A stretch of DNA of 64,000 nucleotides from contig OX419755.1 of the NCBI GenBank assembly GCA_948567375.1, forward strand, positions 74,094,944-74,158,943, read 5' to 3'. The position numbers were made by a program, and so were the translations under genes. The notes under the pieces are model-generated. The model was not told the origin of the DNA, did no database searches, and saw only the letters and a list, made by a program, of their open reading frames with translations. Shown here one piece after another: positions 56,906 to 64,000 of this stretch. The stretch comes from Lunularia cruciata (taxonomy: Eukaryota; Streptophyta; Marchantiopsida; Lunulariales; Lunulariaceae). The stretch's first letter is position 1; each line of letters begins with the position of its first letter.

Positions 56906-57637
56906 TGTAATACCAAGGGTTAGCCATATGATCTAGATGTGAAATTTGGTTTGGTAACATCTAGAATGATGTTATACATGATGGTCAAAATAGATCAGAT
57001 AGAAGTATCACCAAAAGAGTACTTCTACTAATAGGGCAGAAACCGAAATAGACTTGAGAACCTTAGAACCAATAGCTAAACATATGATTTAAAGGTGAGA
57101 ATTGGTTTGGTAACATCTGGAAGGATGTTACACATGATGGACTAAGCAGATCAGAAAGAGGTATCACCAAAAGGGGACTTCTACTAATAGAGTAGGAACC
57201 AAAATATGCCTGAAATCTTTGAAGGCAATTTTGGAGGCCTAAACAGATGAATTAGGCCTCAAAAATGTACAAATTTGCCCCTAACAAGAACTGGCCTTCC
57301 CTGCCCCCTACTTTGTCTTGTCGAGAGCTTTCCAACGGTACCTTACTCATGTGATTTTGAGATTCCTACAGGAAGATTCCCTAAAAGATTCCCTCCGGTC
57401 AAAGCTTGTTTGACCAACCAGATAGGACCTAGACCAGACAGATCACCCATCCAAGTAAGTAATCCAAGGGTAGAGCTTGCTGACATGTCACCTATCTGTG
57501 TCCCTAATCCTATGGTGGAGCTTCCTTGGAGGAGTCCTCTTTGTCTATATAATAAAGAGAAGGTGCTCCCTTGGCGCATCGAATGTTTGAGTATGCAATC
57601 TGTATTTTCTCTCTTCTCTTGTCCTCGGAGGATTACA
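56906..57637 (+). repeat. 3' LTR of element C
   Basis: A 732 bp LTR matching 44453-45192. Preceded by the purine tract AAAAGGAGAGAGGT (56891-56904). Confidence 0.95.
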
Positions 57638-57642
57638 GTGAG

Positions 57643-58091
57643 GTACCGTTGGAAAGCTCTCAACAAGAAAAACCAAGAAGTGAAGGCTCACCTTTCCTTC
57701 ATTTGGGGGGGGGGGGAATTGCACATTTTTGAAGCTTAATTCATCCGTTTAGGCCTCCAAAATTGCCTTCAAAGATTTCAGGCATATTTTGGTTCCTACT
57801 CTATTAGTAGAAGTCCCCTTTTGGGGATACCTCTTTTTGATCTTTTTAGTCCATCATGTGTAACATCCTTCTAGATGTTACCAAACCAATTCTCACCTTT
57901 AAATCATATGTCTAGCTATTGGTTCTAAGGTTTTCAAGTCTATTTTGGTTTATGCACTATTAGTATTGGTTTATGCACTCTTTTGGTGATACTTCTATCT
58001 GATCTATTTTGACCATCATGTATAGCATCATTCTAGATGTTACCAAACCAAATTTCACATCTAGATCATATGGCTAGCTCTTGGTATTACA
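57643..58091 (-). repeat. 5' LTR of element D, right fragment
   Basis: The outer 449 bp of the D LTR continuing 44171-44452. It contains a 12-base G run (57705-57716). Followed by the D target duplication TCCTT (58092-58096). Confidence 0.92.
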
Positions 58092-58096
58092 TCCTT

Positions 58097-58745
58097 ACTG
58101 CCAGAGTATCAAAATTTCTACCATAATTTTAGCTTTGCATTACCTCCTTCACCACCATATCACTCTCATTTCCTTCCAAACTCTCCTCCCTATGTATTGA
58201 AATCTTGATAGCTTCAACCTTGGAAGAAGGTTTCTCATATCTCACCGTGCTTCTAATCTGTGGTCTCAACTCTCCCACAAAAATCTTGGTGAGCATGGCT
58301 CCTATGCCAATCATATTAGTCTCCGTATCACTCCCACTCTTCCTCAATACTATGCAAAACCTGGACTTTAACTTTCTCTCCATCTCCTTGCTTACAGAAT
58401 GTAACTTCACTTATCAATCTTTCATAACTCTCATATGAAAGACAATTCTTAATGAGCATTATAGTCAAACTCTCCCAAGACTCTTCTTGCCCATCTCTCC
58501 ACTCTCTTTTTTGGTATTATGACTCATACCATGTAAGGGCTACATCCTCAAAGAAATCCAATAATAATGAGACCCACTCATTCTTCTTCCTCTCATTGTT
58601 TCCTATGCAAGCTCTCTTGAAGTCTCTCACAAAGGCCTCCACATCTTCTCTATCCTTGCCAAAGAAAATTGGAAACTTCCACATCTTAGCCCTTCACTTT
58701 GTTTCTCTTTTCTCTCACTCTATAACTAATAGAGTATATATATGA
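58097..58745 (-). pseudogene. Element E gag core
   Basis: On minus, frames carry 'KNEWVSLLLDFFEDVALTWY' (retrotransposon gag signature, ~58620-58530) and 'IFVGELRPQIRSTVRYEKP' (~58290-58230). Frameshifts separate them. The frame continues across element D into 38333-37870. Confidence 0.75.
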
Positions 58746-58892
58746 CTAACACCATTTAAGAGTAATCCACCCTAGGGAGCACAAAAGGTTCGAGTTGCTC
58801 CAAGATTTCTATAGCAAGATCAAATCCTAGAGTGCATATTAATCAAACCCTCATCGATAGTGTATCCATGAATTGAAAGATTATCTCCATCA

Positions 58893-59260
58893 CTAATCTT
58901 GAGAACTAGTTGATAAAGGTGGTAGTTTCTCTATAGCTATACTAAGACTCTCTCCAAGATCTTTCACCAAAGTCTCCAAAAGTGTTGTTACTCCACTACA
59001 TTCATGTCCTTTTGGAAGTTCTCCCACTCCACGAACCTCACACAACTCCTTGGTCTTAGATCTCTTCTCTCCCAAACGTGGTGAAGAAGGTCCAATATGC
59101 AATCCCAAGTCAGTAAGCCTCTCCTTTCACTTAATCTCTTGCTTTCAAAGGTCAATGGACATGAAATTACCTTGTGTTCTTTCTTTTCACATAGAAAGCA
59201 CTTAGAATCGCTTTTTTCCTCCAAGTAATGCATTTTTAGATCCTCTCAACACTCTCTTCA
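58893..59260 (-). pseudogene. Zinc-knuckle segment upstream of element E gag
   Basis: On minus, CFLCEKKEHKVISC is a canonical CX2CX4HX4C knuckle (~59155-59200). It precedes the gag core, whereas gypsy knuckles usually follow it. A frameshift near 59100 leads into an Arg/Lys-rich segment. It may be part of E's gag or a remnant of another element in the same orientation. Confidence 0.55.
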
Positions 59261-62034
59261 AGTTCTATTCTAAACTCTCTTTTTCCCAAATCAAACCCTA
59301 AAATCAACTCAAACCCTTGAGGAACTTTGCATAGTCTCAGCTTCCACTCTTGGGGACATTCCATGCTCCAAAGATGAGTCTAAACACTAAAACATACTTT
59401 TGGTTATTATCATGCATGAGATTTCAACTCTTGAGAATTAACTCTTTCTCACAATGTTATTAATTCTCTCAATTGATATATCATAGTCGTTTGAAATTTC
59501 CACAATTAAATAAAACTCTATTGTAAAATTTTAGATCTTTTCATCAAGTCATTTGGCCTAAGACCTTCCTATTCAACACACATCTTCCAGATTTGGTCTG
59601 GAAACCACTTCCCTCACTTCAAAACTTTATAACTCTCTTTACATAAATGATCTCTCTCCAATTTTAAGCCAAAAAGTAGTCTATTTACCATTAAATGTTT
59701 TTTAAAAGTTTCATGGCAATCCAATTCAAGATGTAGAAATAACAAACTTTGTACAAATTTCTAAAGAGCATGTAGTTTTAAGATAAGTTTACATTATTAA
59801 CTTCCAAAATTTCTAGTTCAATGTGCATACCAACTTTCCCAATAATTTCAAATGTACTAATTGAAAGATAACATAATCTATAATATATAAAAATTCCAAA
59901 TCCAGATCATAAATTCTATAATTTTGCCCAAATTGTAATACAAATAGTTAAAAAGATGATCTAGAAATGAAATAACCGATCTAGAGATGAAATACACTTA
60001 AAAATCTGTCAAAATGTTAACTGACACCATTTATTATAATCATTACTTTATATAATACTCTTAACATGAAATATACATAAAAGAACTAATTCAGTCAAAT
60101 TTAATATTAAAAAAATTATTATTATTAAATATTAACGACTTCTCGTTGGTTACCTTAGTTTCACTTTTAGCCGTTTAGCTTGACTTACTAGAAATTGGTA
60201 GCTAGTTACGAAGTGTGGCACGCTTTACCAGGGCACACGTCGTAGCTCAAATAATTAGCTATTAAGTGTGACGTCGTAAAGCGCGCCATACTTTTCTGCC
60301 ATAAGCACGGAGTGCGCCGAGAGGAGACGAACGTAGCACTCGACCAGAGGAGGAGCGCTTTACTATTGAAGTGCGGCGCAGCTGTCCCCGACAAGGAGAC
60401 GGCTGCGCTCTTTATGAATTTGCTCGTGTTTGGTTCGTGTCCCCCAGCTTCAAAGAGACTTAGCCTGAGATCATTCAGAATAGCGTTCCCCACGCTTATT
60501 CTTCATACCCACCCGTTGTTTCCGGTAGGTAGGCATGTAGGAGCATCCGGTGGAGAATTTGGTCAGGTAAATCTCGTATTTTGCCTCGATTGGTTGCTTG
60601 CTATGCACAACAATTATCATAATAGAAAAAGGTTTTGTTGGCTGAAAGTTTACTGAAGAAATGGTTGGTCAAACTAGCAGAACACATGCATGGAATGGGA
60701 GCCGTGCCATGCTTTACCTTAGCTCATATAATTTGGACCTCGTACTGGTTGGTTCTAACCCTGGAGCTCGGAGATCCCAAAAACGCATTGTTTTTCCCCA
60801 AAGCTTTACTTTTGCAGCTTTCAAGTTGCAAGAAGATCCATTTTGTTCTATGATTCTAATATCATAGCTCTGTGTTTTCTGAAAAGGAGAACATACTACT
60901 AATTCGCTTATTCGCTTTGTATGTTCCAACCATCCCCATGCATGGCTATGCCATTACTATTCTAAATTAGGCCTTTCAATTGGTCGATAGTCACTAAAGA
61001 AAAATAACATAAAATAAAATTTGGCAGATACTAAAGAGAACGTTTATGTTTTCTTCTTTTCCGAATAAGGATCATCGTACGAGATCTTTTTCAAAAGAAA
61101 GATCTCGTACAAGATAATTAGATATAAAACTATATTTTACCTCTATTGATTTTAACCTCTCTACAGATCTTCGTTTTCACATATAAAACATCTCTGTAGA
61201 AAACATTTGAAATTGTACGTGATTGCAGTGTCAAACAAGATGCATATAATAAAAATTAATTTTCACTTCTAGATATCTAGTTTACATTTTCATAATAATG
61301 GTCGAAAATTAGAAATAATACTCTAATATTGAAACAAAAGTCTACAGAAAAAGTCTCGCAAAAATAACAATAAAAATCACGAGAATCAAACAAGGCGACA
61401 GTGTAAGATAACAAGAAGGATAGAAAGACCCATCAAACCGTACAAGGATAAACCATAAAAAAGAGGATGAGGAACACACGAATGAGGAGGAGGAGAAACA
61501 CGCGAGAATGAGGAAGCACACGATTGACTTTCCGGCTTCTTTCGGGGGAGTTTTCGGGGGAACTTTCGAACACAACTGAAGGAATAACTAATGTCAACAT
61601 TGGGAAGCGGACTAGGCACAATCCAGCCACGAAAGACAGGAAGTGTGCCTAGTCAGCACATGGTACTGAATGGTACAGGTACTGGATAATCCCCGAGATG
61701 ATGGAGCAAGGAAGGAATCATCCAACGGATCGAAGGGGAGAGACTGTGAACATTTGAAGTCGTCGTCCTCTATGGGACATTTCATCGCAAGATAAAAATA
61801 TGCCGTTTCGCTCTGAGCAAAGCAGGGCCAAGCCGTTTCGCTCTGAGTCGAAGTGAGATTTTTGCACCTCCACGAGGGGCTGAGGCGAAATGGAAAAGCG
61901 GCTTTCGGTGTAGGGTAAATTGGCGTTGTTGTACAGGAGGAGGAATTGCATTCTATGCAGTCGCGTTGAGTTTGTTTGAGGTTTCCCCGGCGAAAGGGAG
62001 GGTGTTGTTGTTGTTGTTGTCGATTCATCGGAAG
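59261..62034. other. AT-rich intergenic DNA and 5' leader of the carrier gene
   Basis: No gene recognised. 59400-60150 and 60950-61400 are very AT-rich; 60200-60900 is more balanced but its frames match nothing known. The last ~300 bp probably include the promoter and leader of the carrier gene, with a (GTT)n tract at about 62003-62019 and a four-codon upstream frame (ATG at about 61955) that ends before the main start. Confidence 0.45.
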
Positions 62035-64000
62035 ATGATGCCTGTGAGAAATGGGAATACGATGGAGCGTTCGGATGATAGGAGAGTGATGATTCAGGGA
62101 AGTAACAGTGCGTGTTCGTTCGAATGGACGGAGGAGAGTAACTCGTCGTCCCGGGGTAATTCGTGTGCGAATTCGTCCTCCCGCTTGACATGGACATCGG
62201 CCAAGCTTGGAAGGTCAGGTGAAGATTGTTGGGATAGAGCCCGTTGTCCTTCTTATGGAGCAGACTCGTCGTGGGAATGGCTTGCCGTCGCCACCTCTGC
62301 TGGTGATGAAGATCATAATCTGCTAGCGATCGGAAATGCTTTTGCGGGGATTTCCGTCTCGAATTTTCTCTCGGGGGGCAAAGTGCAAAGGGGGAAGGAT
62401 AGGCATGTGACAGAATCAGGGTGGCCTTTGATTCAAAAGGCTTTTGGTCAGCTACTGGGAGCGGGATCGCGGGCCAGCAGTATGGTGAAACAGGTACAAC
62501 TCCTTTCTGCCTGTTGTCGTCCGTTGCTTCACAGTGCCTCTGGAATCAAGAGTCATTTTGAATCATTTTTGTCGAAAATGGAAGAAAATGACCCTTCCAA
62601 GCTGGGGTGACTGTGTAATTGGGTCTTACTTTCAACCACAGAGCTGTCTAACATCATCATCGGCAGGTTTTTGCGTGTGGCTTTAGTTCTAAAAGACCGT
62701 AAGGAAGGTAAAGTTTTCAAAGGGAAGAGTAGCAATGGGAACTATCTACATGCATAACTTGACAACTTGGAACAGCAGATTTCACTGGTTGAACGCGCAG
62801 GAATTGGAGCTCTTGCGGGTGGCATTGCAGGAGGTTTCACGAATGTCACTCTACATCCAATCGATACTGTCAAGACAAAGTTGCAGACAAAGGGTGCTTC
62901 TCAAATGTATTCTGGGCCTCTTGACGTGGTTTACAAGGTGTGTGGCTGCAAATTTGGATACCTCTCTCTGGACAATATACCCGGGGAGTAGGTGTATATA
63001 TTCCTCGGTTGTTGGTGTCTGCGCATATGCTGAACCTGCCAATTGTGTGCGCAGGTTCTCGCGAGCCAGGGGATCGCTGGCCTCTACGTTGGAGTACAAG
63101 CTGCATTCGTAGGATCAGTAATGTCATCCTCTGTATATTTTGGAACTTATGAACTGGCAAAGGGCATTTTCTCATCTATAGCCAAGTGGCCAGAGGCGCT
63201 TGTTCCTCCATTTGCTGCAGCCCTTGGAAACATCGTGTCCTCGGCAATTCTTGTGCCCAAAGAAGTTGTCAAACAGAGGATGCAGGCCGGAGCAGCTGGG
63301 ACCACCAGGGAAGTGTTCATGAGCACAATACAGAACGACGGTGTTATGGGGCTCTATGCGGGATACACAGCCGCACTTCTGCGCAATCTGCCGGGAAATA
63401 TCATCAGCTTCTCCACTTTCGTACGTTTTCACTGGTTCTTATAGCTAGAATCCTTGAAGCACTAATCATGAGTGTGTAAACTAGGTAGTCCCAAGTGCTA
63501 CTTACGACGATCCAAAGAAAAACTAGAATAGTCAAACAAGAAAGTCGGTGTTGTCAGGAGTTTAGCGGGGTGCAGAAGTTCTCTTAGAGGGGCATTTCAC
63601 AAGCTTCATCACTTTTTGGACGTGGGTACAGCACCAAGGCCACCACTTTACTGAAACAAACTAAATGTTTATATCAAAATTCTGCTCACAAACATTAACG
63701 GATGTTACTTGTAGCTTGCTTAAGGTCTTTGGCACCAACCGTACTGAAATCCGCTTTAACTTTGTGCTACAGGAATATTTGAAGATGGCTTGGCTTAGTG
63801 GAACCAATAAAACTATGCTGGAGCCATGGCAAAGCGTTATATCCGGAGCAACGGCAGGAGCACTAACGGCAACGTTGACAACACCTTTAGATCTCGTGAA
63901 GACTCGATTGATGACACAAGCGCGCGCAAATGTGTCAATTACAGGTTTAGCTGGGACGACGGCCGAGGCTGCTGCTGGTGCACAAGCAATTGCCGAGTAT
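62035..64000 (+). CDS. MFL1: Mitoferrin-like carrier (MFL1 type), partial, 4 exons
   Basis: Mitochondrial carrier family protein closest, from memory, to Arabidopsis Mfl1, a plastid-envelope carrier linked to chloroplast iron supply. Exons: 62035-62493, 62776-62937 (or from 62779), 63055-63420, 63773-64000 and beyond; introns are GT-AG and phase 0. The 153-residue N-terminus is Ser/Arg-rich and could hold a transit peptide, but this is weak. The carrier domain starts 'ISLVERAGIGALAGGIAGG'. The three repeats have signature motifs PIDTVK ('TLHPIDTVKTKLQTKGAS'), PKEVVK ('LVPKEVVKQRMQAGAAG') and PLDLVK ('TTPLDLVKTRLMTQ'). Between them are 'VYFGTYELAKGIFSS' and 'GLYAGYTAALLRNLPGNI'. These match Mfl1 better than SAM carriers. 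Start at the ATG pair at 62035/62038; an in-frame TTG upstream is ignored. The rest of repeat 3 and the C-terminus are outside the window. Substrate iron is inferred from family. Confidence 0.88.
62774..62778 (+). promoter_or_regulatory. Tandem NAGNAG splice acceptor of carrier exon 2
   Basis: The acceptor reads ACAGCAG, giving exon 2 starts at 62776 or 62779. The choice adds or removes one Gln at the junction between the N-terminal extension and the carrier domain without changing frame. Confidence 0.55.

Larger units (their letters stand above)
44453..57637 (+). mobile_element. Element C: family-1 chromovirus, split by element B
   Basis: Plus-strand element of ~6.58 kb net, in segments 44453-45471 and 52076-57637. 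LTRs are 44453-45192 and 56906-57637, ~95% identical by eye. Perfect target duplication GTGAG (44448-44452 and 57638-57642) inside the LTR of D. Perfect initiator-Met primer site and a purine tract before the 3' LTR. It is the only family-1 copy here on the plus strand. Confidence 0.96.
38339..58091 (-). mobile_element. Element D: family-1 chromovirus, split by element C
   Basis: Minus-strand element of ~6.56 kb net, in segments 38339-44452 and 57643-58091. The left LTR is 38339-39059. The right LTR is split by C into 44171-44452 and 57643-58091. Primer site at 44157-44168 and purine tract at 39060-39075. Target duplication is CCCTT/TCCTT. It shares with F the RT active-site lesion. Inserted into gag of E. 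Confidence 0.93.
35761..59260 (-). mobile_element. Element E: old gypsy element, split by element D
   Basis: The outermost layer of the nest, minus strand. Segments: 58097-59260 (5' part: zinc knuckle and gag) and 35761-38333 (gag end, protease, RT, start of RNase H). The gag frame continues sensibly across the D insertion. Target duplication of D is CCCTT (38334-38338) and TCCTT (58092-58096). No LTRs of E were recognised, and its integrase is missing on the left. It is the most decayed element of the nest, as expected for the first to arrive. Confidence 0.75.

Noticed and set aside
61612-62197. Minus-strand open frames with a Gln-rich start opposite the carrier gene
   Set aside because: They are antisense to exon 1 of the carrier gene, and the Gln run comes from a (GTT)n tract in the leader. 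No family resemblance.
62776-64000. Assignment of the carrier to the S-adenosylmethionine transporter group
   Set aside because: The segments TLHPIDTVKTKLQTKGAS, LVPKEVVKQRMQAGA and TTPLDLVKTRLMTQ match the Mfl1/mitoferrin-like group better than SAM carriers as I remember them.

Overview
The window looks like nuclear DNA of a streptophyte (a land plant or a close algal relative). The evidence is a plant-type Paf1-complex gene (RTF1/VIP5) at the left end, a plastid mitoferrin-like carrier gene (MFL1 type) with GT-AG introns at the right end, and about 50 kb of Ty3/gypsy LTR retrotransposons between them, several primed from initiator-Met tRNA. The species cannot be fixed from the sequence. The methyltransferase-bearing retroelement recalls elements reported from charophyte algae, so an early-diverging streptophyte (charophyte, bryophyte or lycophyte) is a reasonable guess and no more.

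Layout. 1-3841: non-coding DNA upstream of RTF1, with degenerate tandem repeats. 3842-5746: intact single-exon RTF1/VIP5 (+). 5850-8136: AT-rich intergenic DNA with a ~250 bp tandem duplication. 8137-12781: element A, a young chromovirus (-) with a 5 bp target duplication, LTRs differing at 7 of 423 sites, and a U3 packed with heat-shock-element-like palindromes; its protease and RT active site are missing. 14844-21413: element F (-), a 6.6 kb chromovirus of 'family 1'. 21801-31724: element G (-), a ~9.9 kb gypsy element whose polyprotein carries a DNA cytosine-5 methyltransferase domain between protease and reverse transcriptase and a PHD finger after integrase. 34466-35395: a PIF/Harbinger transposase pseudogene (+). 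35761-59260: a four-level nest. Old gypsy element E (-) is split by family-1 element D (-), which is split by family-1 element C (+), which is split by family-1 element B (-). Target-site duplications support the three nested insertions (CAGAG for B, GTGAG for C, CCCTT/TCCTT for D). 59261-62034: AT-rich intergenic DNA. 62035-64000: MFL1-like carrier gene (+), four exons seen, running off the window.

How the parts relate. Family 1 (F, D, C, B) shares ~735 bp LTRs with a duplicated ~156 bp block in U3, an unidentified pair of short reading frames upstream of gag, and a chromodomain at the end of pol. F and D share the same 5 bp deletion and Asp-to-Asn change at the RT active site, so they look like copies of an already defective master moved in trans. 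Element G keeps one reading frame for almost 7 kb and is broken mainly by nonsense codons that each fit a single C-to-T change. This is the footprint expected of methylated cytosines, in an element that itself encoded a cytosine methyltransferase. G is the most interesting object in the window.
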